Positions 6,992 to 14,650 of a stretch of DNA of 44,236 nucleotides are shown here, one piece after another. Made by a program: the position numbers and the translations under genes. Numbering within the stretch: position 1 is the stretch's first letter; each line of letters begins with the position of its first letter. The stretch is from Nocardia nova NBRC 15556 (lineage in GTDB: Bacteria > Actinomycetota > Actinomycetes > Mycobacteriales > Mycobacteriaceae), in NCBI RefSeq assembly GCF_001613005.1, contig NZ_BDBN01000040.1:1-44236 (forward strand). Direction: 5' to 3'. Under the pieces are notes generated by a model that did no database searches, was not told the origin of the DNA, and saw nothing but the letters and a program-made list of their open reading frames with translations.

Positions 6992-9013
6992 GTGGGTGAC
7001 GCCACCGACCGTGAAGAAAAGGCACTGCGTCAGTTGACCGATCGGCTGGTCGGCCATTACGGCAGCAGCCATTCCCCGGAATTGGTAGAGGAAATGGTCG
7101 GCCAGGTGCGCCGTCGCTTCGACGGCCACGCCGTCCGCGATTTCGTGCCGATTCTGGTGGAACGCATCGTGCGCCGCGAATTGCAGCACACCCCACCGCA
7201 GCCCAAGGCCGACGACCGTTCGCACGAACTCGACTACGCGGATGCGCCGGTTGTTCCGGAGCGGGTGTCGGCGCCCTCGATCGAGGAGGACGCCACCGAC
7301 GCCGCGCCCACCGAAGTCGCGCCTACCGACACCGCGCCTGCGCCTACCGAAGTCGCGCCTGCGCCCGCCGATGACGTGCCCGCGCCCGCCGATGCGACCT
7401 CCACGCCCGCCGACGCCGCGTCTGCCGATGACATGCCCGCGCCCGTCGATCACGTCCCGAGCGCCGTCGCGGAATCGGCGACCGAAACCGTCGCGGAAGA
7501 CGCCGGTGCCTCGGAACCCGTACCCGGCGCCGCAGATTCGCCGCGCCCCGGCGACATCGCACACAGCAGCGACCCCGCCGCCGAATCCCGCGCCGAGTCC
7601 TGGCCCGCCGACGCGACCGGCTCCCAGCAGCCCGCGCCGGGCACCGATCGCCCCGCATCCGCCGACAGCGGAGACGCAGACGCCGACCTGCCAGACGCCG
7701 ACGTCATCGAAGGCAGTACAGGCCAACGCGATTCGCTTCCCGCCGCAGCCGCTGAGGCTGCCGTCGCATCCGGCCACTCCCCCGTCGAACCGACGGAACC
7801 GGAGATCGTGGCCGCCACACCGTCCGCGAGTGACGCTGCAGCAGAACCGGAACCGGAGCGCGCGGCCGCGACGAGCCCGGCCTCCTCCAGTGGAGCGCGC
7901 ACAGCGGGCCTGGCAACCGCATTGCGAGAGCCACGGGTCCTGGCCGTAGCCGCCGCGGTGGTCGTCGTAGTCGTCGTGCTCGTTGTGGCCTTCGGTTTTC
8001 GCGGCGGCGACAGCGGCTCCCCCGCCCCGGCTCCCGCGCTGATCACCGCGCACGGCGTGGTCGGGTCGGAGAAGATGGGCTTCTTCACCGATCCCCGCGT
8101 GGTGGACGCACTGGCGCACAAGGGAATTCGGCTGGAGGTGGACCCGGCCGGATCGCGGCAGATCGCGACGTCGGTGAAGCTGGACGGCGACGACTTCGCC
8201 TTTCCGTCGAGCAGCCTGGCCGCCGAACGAATTCAGCGCGAACGCGGGATCACAGCGAAATACACGCCGTTCTCCTCGCCGATGGTGGTCGCCAGTTTCC
8301 GGCCGATCGTGGACCTGCTCGCACGCGCGGGAATCGCCCGTCCGGGGACTGTGCCCGCCTTCGATATGCGGCGGTATCTCGATCTCACGCAGCAGGGCAC
8401 CCAGTGGGATCAGCTGGAGGCCAACACCTCCTATCCGGTGCGCAAGAACGTGTTGATCTCGACCACCGATCCGCGGACCTCCAATTCGGCGGCGATGTAT
8501 CTGGCGGTGGCCGCCTACGTCGCCAACGACGACGCGATCGTGCAGGGTCCGGCCGCAGAGAATTTCGTGCTGTCGAAGGTGTCGCGGCTGTTCACCAAAC
8601 AGGGGTACACCGAGAATTCCAGCGCGGGTCCGTTCGGCGAATACCTCACTGCGGGAATGGGTCCCACGCCCATGGTGTGGGGCTACGAATCGCAATTCGT
8701 GGAGGCCGCCGTCGCCGGCAAGCTGCCCGCCGACGCGGTGATGCTGTACCCGTCTCCGACGGTCCTGTCCCGGCACACGCTGGTCCCGCTGACCGCCACC
8801 GGCGACCGGGTCGGACAGCTGTTGAGCACCGATCCCGAACTGCAGCGCCTGGCCGCCGAGCACGGCTTCCGTACCGCCGATCCGTCCCAGTTCGGCGCCG
8901 TCACCGCTGAACACCACATTCCGGTCGCCCCGGATGTGGTCGACGTCGTCGACACTCCGACCTACGACACCCTGGAACACCTTCTCGACGGGGTCGCGCG
9001 CTCCTACAACTGA
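6992..9013 (+). CDS. Membrane-anchored binding-protein-like protein with cytosolic helical domain and long linker
   Basis: 673 residues if started at GTG 6992 (GAGGAG upstream, 7 nt spacing); an in-frame ATG at 6968 would add 8 residues. Domains: residues 1 to about 70 form a small helical domain ending VRDFVPILVERIVRRELQ, like the three-helix bundle dimerization domain of actinobacterial proteins; about 75-310 is a low-complexity Pro/Ala/Asp/Thr/Glu linker; about 316-337 is one membrane segment with seven consecutive valines; about 345-673 is an outside domain resembling type 2 periplasmic (substrate-binding) folds. The expected topology is N-terminus inside. No transporter genes are adjacent. 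A TATCGT element at 6926-6931 may be its -10. Function unknown; ligand sensing across the membrane is an inference. Confidence 0.8.
   Translation: MGDATDREEKALRQLTDRLVGHYGSSHSPELVEEMVGQVRRRFDGHAVRDFVPILVERIVRRELQHTPPQPKADDRSHELDYADAPVVPERVSAPSIEEDATDAAPTEVAPTDTAPAPTEVAPAPADDVPAPADATSTPADAASADDMPAPVDHVPSAVAESATETVAEDAGASEPVPGAADSPRPGDIAHSSDPAAESRAESWPADATGSQQPAPGTDRPASADSGDADADLPDADVIEGSTGQRDSLPAAAAEAAVASGHSPVEPTEPEIVAATPSASDAAAEPEPERAAATSPASSSGARTAGLATALREPRVLAVAAAVVVVVVVLVVAFGFRGGDSGSPAPAPALITAHGVVGSEKMGFFTDPRVVDALAHKGIRLEVDPAGSRQIATSVKLDGDDFAFPSSSLAAERIQRERGITAKYTPFSSPMVVASFRPIVDLLARAGIARPGTVPAFDMRRYLDLTQQGTQWDQLEANTSYPVRKNVLISTTDPRTSNSAAMYLAVAAYVANDDAIVQGPAAENFVLSKVSRLFTKQGYTENSSAGPFGEYLTAGMGPTPMVWGYESQFVEAAVAGKLPADAVMLYPSPTVLSRHTLVPLTATGDRVGQLLSTDPELQRLAAEHGFRTADPSQFGAVTAEHHIPVAPDVVDVVDTPTYDTLEHLLDGVARSYN
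7300..7443 (+). repeat. Degenerate in-frame Pro/Ala/Thr/Asp repeat coding region
   Basis: Within the linker of the membrane-anchored protein. The 15-mer ACCGAAGTCGCGCCT occurs at 7310-7324 and again at 7346-7360, 36 bp apart, and encodes TEVAP both times. It is followed by several PAPAD-type units. Such tracts can change length by slippage. Confidence 0.7.
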
Positions 9014-9093
9014 TCGCGCACCGCGCGCCGAGCCGATCGAAAGGCAGGTCGCCGCTTCGCCGGACCGTCGCCCCGCCGTGGTAGTAATGGCCC

Positions 9094-9489
9094 GTGGCTA
9101 CCGATGGCGTGGATCCCGACCTGGTCGAACTGGCGACCAAGCTCTTCGAGCTGGCCCGCACGGGCGAAGCCGCGACGCTCGCGGCGTATATCGACGCGGG
9201 CGTCCCGGTGAATCTGTGCAACGACAAGGGCGACACCTTGCTGATGCTGGCCGCCTACCACGGGCAGCAGGCGGCCGTGACAGCACTGCTCGAACGCGGC
9301 GCGGACCCCGATCGCGCCAACGACCGCGGCCAGACCCCGGCCGCGGGAGCGGTGTTCAAAGGCGAGGACGACATCCTGAAGGCCCTGCTGGCGGCCGGAG
9401 CCGATCCGGACGCGGGCACACCGTCGGCTCGCGAATCGGCGACCGTCTTCGGCAGGACCGAATTACTGGAACTGTTCGATCGCCGCTGA
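9094..9489 (+). CDS. Small ankyrin-repeat protein
   Basis: 131 residues from GTG 9094. Three ankyrin units are visible: GEAATLAAYIDAGVPVNLCN, then GDTLLMLAAYHGQQAAVTAL with LLERGADPDRANDRGQTPA, then KGEDDILKALLAAGADPDAG. Ankyrin repeats mediate protein-protein contacts. There is no signal peptide, so it should be cytosolic. A weak -10-like sequence (AGTAAT, 9083-9088) lies only 5 nt before the start. It follows the membrane-anchored binding-like protein by 80 bp on the same strand and may be co-transcribed, but its own promoter is also possible. The partner is unknown. Confidence 0.88.
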   Translation: MATDGVDPDLVELATKLFELARTGEAATLAAYIDAGVPVNLCNDKGDTLLMLAAYHGQQAAVTALLERGADPDRANDRGQTPAAGAVFKGEDDILKALLAAGADPDAGTPSARESATVFGRTELLELFDRR

Positions 9490-9511
9490 GACGCGCGCGC
9501 CGCCAAGACGG

Positions 9512-10996
9512 CTACACCTGCTGCGCTTCCTCCTGCGCGTGCTGGGCTTGGGCGAGTTGTTGCGGCGTGTAGCGCAGAGTCAGCACCAGCAGGCCGATGA
9601 TCACGGCACCGATCGCGCAGATGAGCAACACGAAGGTGTAACCGCTGGACAGCGCCGCCACCTCGGTGGGCGTCAGATTCGAGGTCCGATCGGTCCGGCC
9701 GCCGAGTGAGAGCGTGCGCGAGGCCGCCAGCGGCGTCAGCAGGCCGACCGCGAACGGGGTGCCGAGGGTGAGGATCATCTGGCCGATCGCCGACAGCGGG
9801 CCGACCTCGTTCACCGGTACGCCCACCAGCAGGCACAGCGGCCCGACCACGATCACGAAACCGATCGCCATACCGACCACCGCCAGCAGCACCAGCAGCG
9901 TCGGCAGATATTCGACGTAGCGATCCAGGGTGGATCCGAAGAACAGGGCCCCGGCCAGCACCGTCGCCGCACCGGCGAGCAGCCACCGCGGCCGGATCAT
10001 CAACGCGGCCTTGGACGCCACGCCGGTGCCGATGCCGGCGCCGATCGTGAACGGGATCGAGGCCAGACCCGCGACGAGCGGGCTGTAGCCGACGACGTTC
10101 TGCAGGAACTGCGCGACGAAATAGGTCATCGCGCCGAGGACGCCGGAGCCCAGCAGCAGGGCGATGAACGTGATCGAGCGGTCACGATCACGGAAGAGGG
10201 TGAGCGGCAGCAGCGGATTGACGGCGGACCGTTCGGCCAGCACGAACGCCACCAGCAGCAGCAATCCGGCGATCAGCGCGCCGATGACGTACGGGCTGGT
10301 CCAGCCGAGATCGGGGCCCTCGGTCGCGCCGAACACCACACCGACGCAGCCCAGGGTGCCGAGGAAGGCACCGCGCACGTCCAGGGGCAGTCGATGGTGG
10401 GCCGAATCGTGCAGCTGGAACGCCGCGCCCAGGATGATCAACAGTCCGATCGGCACGTTGATCAGGAAGATCAGCCGCCAATTCCATTCGGCGAGGGCGC
10501 CACCGACGACGAGACCGCCGACCGAACCCACGCCCATCATCGACCCGAAGATGGCGATCGCCTGATTGCGCGGCGGTCCGGGCGCGAAGGTACTGACCAC
10601 CAGCGCCATCGCCACGGGTGCGGCGATCGCGGCGCCGGTGCCCTGCAGGGCCCGCGCGCCGATCAACATGGCCTCGTTCTGCGCCAGCCCACACAGCAGT
10701 GAGGCGAGGGTGAAGAACGAAACACCGAGCAGCAGCATCTTTTTGCGACCGAACGAGTCGCCGAGGCGCCCACCGAGCAGCATCAGCCCGCCGTAGGTGA
10801 GGCCGTAGGCGGTGACCGTCCACGCACTGCCGGAACTGGTCAGGCCGAGATGGCGTTGCAGGGCCGGCAGCGCCAGGATCACGACCGTGCCGTCCAGCAC
10901 GACCATCAACTGCAGGCCGGACAGGACCAGGATCGGCAGCCCGAAGGCCCGCTTCGTCACCGGATATTGCATCGTCGCAGCGGGGTTATCGAGCAC
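9512..10996 (-). CDS. efpA: MFS drug exporter, DHA2 family (EfpA-like)
   Basis: 494 residues with about 14 hydrophobic segments, the QacA/EmrB (DHA2) size class. The family motifs are present: LDGTVVILALP in helix 1, GGRLGDSFGRKK (motif A, near residues 75-86), GARALQGTGAAIAAP (motif C region) and WRLIFLINVPIGL. The C-terminal YTPQQLAQAQ matches the end of M. tuberculosis EfpA as I recall it, and the position before cysG fits Rv2846c. It would export drugs or lipids using the proton gradient. The GTG at 10996 is supported by TACAGT 8 nt upstream (leaderless). The substrate is unknown. Confidence 0.88.
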   Translation of the reverse strand: MLDNPAATMQYPVTKRAFGLPILVLSGLQLMVVLDGTVVILALPALQRHLGLTSSGSAWTVTAYGLTYGGLMLLGGRLGDSFGRKKMLLLGVSFFTLASLLCGLAQNEAMLIGARALQGTGAAIAAPVAMALVVSTFAPGPPRNQAIAIFGSMMGVGSVGGLVVGGALAEWNWRLIFLINVPIGLLIILGAAFQLHDSAHHRLPLDVRGAFLGTLGCVGVVFGATEGPDLGWTSPYVIGALIAGLLLLVAFVLAERSAVNPLLPLTLFRDRDRSITFIALLLGSGVLGAMTYFVAQFLQNVVGYSPLVAGLASIPFTIGAGIGTGVASKAALMIRPRWLLAGAATVLAGALFFGSTLDRYVEYLPTLLVLLAVVGMAIGFVIVVGPLCLLVGVPVNEVGPLSAIGQMILTLGTPFAVGLLTPLAASRTLSLGGRTDRTSNLTPTEVAALSSGYTFVLLICAIGAVIIGLLVLTLRYTPQQLAQAQHAQEEAQQV

Positions 10997-11074
10997 AGTG
11001 ACTCACTGTAACGGATATCGGCACCGGCCAGCCCAACGCGTACTCGCGCTTTCCGCGGGTCGCTCGAGCGGGCT

Positions 11075-11093
11075 GTGCCCCTGTCCCGGGCAC
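11075..11093 (-). terminator. Short hairpin after cysG
   Basis: GTGCCC-GGGACAG-GGGCAC on the minus strand, a 6-bp stem with a 7-nt loop, 12 nt past the cysG stop. It is short, so it may be a weak terminator separating cysG from efpA, which has its own promoter. Confidence 0.4.
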
Positions 11094-11104
11094 GCACCGC
11101 GGGC

Positions 11105-12364
11105 CTAACCGGCCTGCTCGACGGCATCCGGCGCGCCCGCGGTGAAGCCCGCGGTCGGGCCGACGACGATGATCGCCGGCGGCCGGATGCCCTCGGCGCG
11201 GACGCGTTCGGCGACCGTGGACAGATCCGCGCGCACGATCCGCTGCGTGCGCAGGCTGCCCTCCTGCACGACGGTGACGGGCGTATCGGCGGCGCGGCCA
11301 CCGTCGACGAGTGCGGCGGCGAACTTCTCGATGCGTTCCACCCCCATCAGCAGCACGAGGGTGCCGCGCAACCGGGCCAGAGCCGGCCAGTCCACCAGCG
11401 AATCCGGGTGATCGGGCGGAATGTGCCCACTCACCACCACGAATTCGTGGGTGACACCGCGGTGGGTCACCGGAATGCCGGCCAGCGCCGGCACCGAGAT
11501 CGCGGAGGTGACACCGGGAACCACGGTGACCGGGACCCCGGCGTCCACGCACGCCTCGAGTTCCTCGTAGCCGCGGCCGAATACGTACGGGTCGCCGCCC
11601 TTGAGCCGGACCACGAATTTGCCGGCCTTGGCGCCCTCGACGAGGGCGGTGTTGATCGCCTCCTGCGCCATCGCCCGGCCGTACGGGATCTTCGCCGCGT
11701 CGACGACCTCCACATGCGGTCCGAGTTCGGCCAGCAGTTCCGGCGGCGCCAGCCGGTCGGCGACGACCAGATCGGCGCGGGCCAGCAGCCGGCGGCCACG
11801 CACGGTGATCAGATCGGGGTCGCCCGGCCCGCCGCCGACCAGCGCGACACCCGGCGCCACGGGCTCGGAGTCGTCGATGACCACGCCCGATTGCAGGGCT
11901 TCCAGCAGCGCGGTCCGCACCGCGGCCGAACGACGGTGCCGTCCACTGGCCAGCACCGCGAGCGTCAGCCCGTCGTAACGGGCGCTGGCCGGAGTCACGG
12001 CGGTGCCGAGCCGGGCATTGTCGGCGCGCACGCAGAAGATGCGGCGGCGGGTGGCCTCCTCGACCACGGCGGCATTGGTCTCGGGCTCGTCGGTGCAGGC
12101 GATCGCGTACCAGGCGCCGTCGAGATCACCGTCGGCGTAGGCCCGCTGGGAGATGCGCAATTGACCGGAGGTGGCCATCGCCTCCACCGCGGGAGTGACC
12201 GTCCGGCTGATCACCTCGATATCGGCTCCGCTCGCGATGAGCAGTCCGAGCCGGCGCTGGGCTACCGAGCCGCCACCCACGACGACGACGCGGCGGCCGG
12301 CCAGATCGAGCCCGACGACATAGTTCGGGTCACCGGATTGCTGGTCGTCTGTCGTATTCGGCAC
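11105..12364 (-). CDS. cysG: Siroheme synthase: precorrin-2 dehydrogenase fused to uroporphyrinogen-III C-methyltransferase
   Basis: 419 residues. The N-terminal part (1-160) is the CysG_N/Met8p fold with the NAD-binding VVGGGSVAQRR (28-38) and oxidizes precorrin-2. The C-terminal part (from about 172) is the SAM-dependent methyltransferase, with GGGPGDPDLITVRG, VVADRL, the RLKGGDPYVFGRG motif and GVTSA. The product feeds siroheme, needed for sulfite and nitrite reduction, and cobalamin. It matches Rv2847c. The start is GTG 12364, with TAGGCT 8 nt upstream, so the mRNA is probably leaderless. In M. tuberculosis cysG and cobB are neighbours; here 7 kb separates them. Confidence 0.96.
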   Translation of the reverse strand: MPNTTDDQQSGDPNYVVGLDLAGRRVVVVGGGSVAQRRLGLLIASGADIEVISRTVTPAVEAMATSGQLRISQRAYADGDLDGAWYAIACTDEPETNAAVVEEATRRRIFCVRADNARLGTAVTPASARYDGLTLAVLASGRHRRSAAVRTALLEALQSGVVIDDSEPVAPGVALVGGGPGDPDLITVRGRRLLARADLVVADRLAPPELLAELGPHVEVVDAAKIPYGRAMAQEAINTALVEGAKAGKFVVRLKGGDPYVFGRGYEELEACVDAGVPVTVVPGVTSAISVPALAGIPVTHRGVTHEFVVVSGHIPPDHPDSLVDWPALARLRGTLVLLMGVERIEKFAAALVDGGRAADTPVTVVQEGSLRTQRIVRADLSTVAERVRAEGIRPPAIIVVGPTAGFTAGAPDAVEQAG

Positions 12365-12434
12365 AAGGTTTCAGCCTACGGCGTGGCCGGGTGAACTCCG
12401 CAATCACCCGTCGCGACGTCGCAGGCCCGGAAGA

Positions 12435-13040
12435 TCAGGGCTTCCAGGTGATCCGGCCGCCCTGGAAATCCTGGGCCTTGCCGCCGTTGTAGTCGTACTC
12501 GTCGCTGGTGGGCAGGCCGTAACGGCCGCGGTCGGCGTTGTTGCCGTTCCAGATGCCGAGGATCGAACCCCAGACCGGGTGCGCGCCGGTACTCGCCGAC
12601 CAGAAGATCACGCCGCCGGGGAATTGGTTGAAGCGGGCCTTGCCGTCCTTGCCGGCCTGGGACTCGTCGGTGAGCGGGAAGCCGAGGGCGCTGTTCTCCC
12701 AGCCCATCGAACCCCATTTGTCGCGGATCAGGCCGCAGATCGCATGGGCGTCGGTACCCACGGACCAGTAGATCGAGCAGCCGCGGTCGAACACCTGGAA
12801 TTTGCCGCCGTTGGCGTCGGATTCCGGCCCGGTCGGGTTGCCGAAGAAGGCGCCGCCGCCGGCGCGGTCGTATTCCTTCTCGATCGCCCCGCCGACGTCG
12901 AACGCGCCGACCGGACGGGCAGCGGCGACACCGGCACCCGTGCCGGTGAGCAACGCCAGTGCGGCGGCACCCGCGGCTGCCGCGCGCATCCCGGACCGGC
13001 GCGTTGTGCGTCTACTCTGTCTGCGACCTGACGAAGCCAA
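12435..13040 (-). CDS. Secreted LGFP-repeat protein
   Basis: 201 residues. A basic N-terminus (RRQSRRTTRRSG) is followed by an Ala/Leu hydrophobic segment and a likely signal peptidase site near AAARP (about residue 42). The mature part holds LGFP-type repeats: FFGNPTGPE, NSALGFPLTDE and RYGLPTSDE, each spaced by a Gly/Trp-rich stretch. LGFP repeats occur in cell-wall-associated proteins of mycolic acid bacteria, including some mycolyltransferases, and are thought to help attachment to the envelope. No catalytic domain is attached here. The start appears to be a TTG at 13040 with GGGAG about 7 nt upstream; a later ATG at residue 18 is possible. Confidence 0.85.
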   Translation of the reverse strand: MASSGRRQSRRTTRRSGMRAAAAGAAALALLTGTGAGVAAARPVGAFDVGGAIEKEYDRAGGGAFFGNPTGPESDANGGKFQVFDRGCSIYWSVGTDAHAICGLIRDKWGSMGWENSALGFPLTDESQAGKDGKARFNQFPGGVIFWSASTGAHPVWGSILGIWNGNNADRGRYGLPTSDEYDYNGGKAQDFQGGRITWKP

Positions 13041-13183
13041 GAGAAACTCCCTCTACCTGCGAAGTTGGCGCGACGGAAGCTGCCGCTCCCGCCATCCTGC
13101 AGGGGTTACACCGGCTCTGCAACGCTCGCCGTATCACAGTCGAGACTCATCTCACAAAATCACACGAGGTGAATTCGGTCGCA

Positions 13184-13591
13184 TCAGAGCCGGCCGTTGA
13201 TCCGTTCCGGGGTCACCCGCACGACCACTCGCTCGGCGTCGTCGACGGAGGCGGGATTGAATTCGATATAGGGCAGGCCGGTGTATTTCACCGACAGCCG
13301 ATCGGGCAGAGCCTTCTCCGGATCGGGGACGACGGTGGCGGTGCCGCGGATCTCGGCGTAGACGTACGGATTGTCCGGCGGGTTGATCATGATCGTCACC
13401 CGCGGGTCGCGCACCACGTTCTTGTACTGCTGACGCGACACGGTGGTGGAGTACACCAACTCCTCCCCCTCCCGCAGCAGCCAGGTGACGGTCAGATGCG
13501 GCTGCCCGTCGCGGCCGATCGTCGCGAGCGTGGCGAAAACCTTTGTGTCGTCGAGGATCTTCTTCAGGTCGTCGGAGAGTTCTACACCCAT
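13184..13591 (-). CDS. PPOX-class F420-dependent oxidoreductase
   Basis: 135 residues from ATG 13591. The split-barrel flavin-like fold is evident: KVFATLATIGRDGQPHLTVTWLL, then LVYSTTVSRQQYKNVVRDPRVTIMI and YAEIRGTATVV. This matches the Rv1155-type PPOX family, which in mycolata uses coenzyme F420 or other flavin-type cofactors; the natural substrate is usually unknown. The frame is open a further 19 residues upstream, but homology starts at GVELSDDLKK. It diverges from the secreted hydrolase gene with 88 bp between starts. Cytoplasmic. Which cofactor it binds cannot be told from sequence alone. Confidence 0.88.
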   Translation of the reverse strand: MGVELSDDLKKILDDTKVFATLATIGRDGQPHLTVTWLLREGEELVYSTTVSRQQYKNVVRDPRVTIMINPPDNPYVYAEIRGTATVVPDPEKALPDRLSVKYTGLPYIEFNPASVDDAERVVVRVTPERINGRL

Positions 13592-13679
13592 GCCACGGCA
13601 CAACCCGCTGCCACGCACACTCATTCCCACCGGCCGTCGTTCCGTCACGGTGTGTTCGGCACGGTTCTATGCTGCGAAC

Positions 13680-14648
13680 ATGCGACGAGCCGTGCTGCAG
13701 GTTCTGACGGTGCTGGTGACGGTCGCGGTCGCCGCCGCGGTGGCCGCCACCGCGTACGCGGCCGACCCCTACCGCGCGAGCGGCCCGACCGAGGCCCGCT
13801 ACCTGGAACCCGGCCCGTGGCAGGTCACCGAGCACTACGAATTCGGCTGCTGCGACAGCACCGGCGCCGCCTACGACATCTGGTATCCGACCGATGTGGC
13901 CGCGCGTGGCCCCCGTCATCCGATCATCACCTGGGGTAACGGCACGGCCGCCCAACCTCGCCAGTACGCCCATCTGCTGCGGCATCTGGCCTCGTGGGGG
14001 TTCGTGGTGATCGCGACCGAGAATCGCAGTACCGGCACGGGCGTCGATATTGCCGGGGCGGCGCGATACCTCGTCGAGCGGGCCGCCGATCCGGCGAGCG
14101 TGTTCCACGATCGGCTCGACACCTCGGCGATCGGCGCCGTCGGTCATTCCCAAGGTGCCACCGGGGTGCTCAACGCGATGATCGATTCCGGCGGGCTGAT
14201 TCGCACCGCCGTGCCGATCGAGTTGCCCGCCCAGTCGTTCTGCTCGAACAGATTGAGCTGCACCGACACTCGCCGCCTCGGCGGCGGTTCGGTGTTCTTC
14301 GTCAACGGCTCCGACGACGCGCTGATCTCCCCCTCGCAGAAGCTGTGGGCACTTCCGGGCCTGCAGTCCAACCAGGACTACTACGAGGCCACCCCGGGAT
14401 CGGTGACGAAGGTGTGGGGCACGTTGGTCGGCCCCAATCACAACGATGTCCAAGGGCAACCGGACTGCGCCCGGGCCTCGTCGCCGTGTACCGCGGGCGT
14501 ATACGGCTATCTCGGCTATCCGACCGCGTGGCTGGTGGCCCGGCTGTGGGGATGCGCCGGGGCGGCGGCCGCCTTCGCCCCCGGCACCGGGGAGTTCTAC
14601 GCCCCGAATCCGCACTGGGCCAACCAGATCGGCGCCGCGGCCGGCTGA
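13680..14648 (+). CDS. Secreted alpha/beta hydrolase (chlorophyllase/cutinase-like)
   Basis: 322 residues. The first 28 residues are a signal peptide (basic start, Val/Ala-rich core, AYAADP cleavage region). The mature part is an alpha/beta hydrolase with a nucleophile elbow GHSQG (Ser157), a probable acid in NGSDD (Asp212 or Asp213) and His254 in GPNHND. Several cysteines suggest disulfides. It resembles the PET-hydrolase/chlorophyllase group, so an esterase acting outside the cell is likely; the substrate is unknown. The ATG at 13680 follows TATGCT by 6 nt, so the mRNA is probably leaderless. Its stop is only 2 bp from the stop of the convergent next gene. Confidence 0.85.
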   Translation: MRRAVLQVLTVLVTVAVAAAVAATAYAADPYRASGPTEARYLEPGPWQVTEHYEFGCCDSTGAAYDIWYPTDVAARGPRHPIITWGNGTAAQPRQYAHLLRHLASWGFVVIATENRSTGTGVDIAGAARYLVERAADPASVFHDRLDTSAIGAVGHSQGATGVLNAMIDSGGLIRTAVPIELPAQSFCSNRLSCTDTRRLGGGSVFFVNGSDDALISPSQKLWALPGLQSNQDYYEATPGSVTKVWGTLVGPNHNDVQGQPDCARASSPCTAGVYGYLGYPTAWLVARLWGCAGAAAAFAPGTGEFYAPNPHWANQIGAAAG

Positions 14649-14650
14649 CC

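Noticed and set aside
6092..8980. A 962-codon minus-strand frame opposite yaaA and the membrane-anchored protein
   Set aside because: It is the shadow of the two plus-strand genes, with Gly/Arg-rich composition and no family motif; the plus-strand genes have starts, ribosome binding sites and domains.
9087..9099. ATG at 9087 as the ankyrin gene start
   Set aside because: It is out of frame with the ankyrin reading frame, which begins at GTG 9094.
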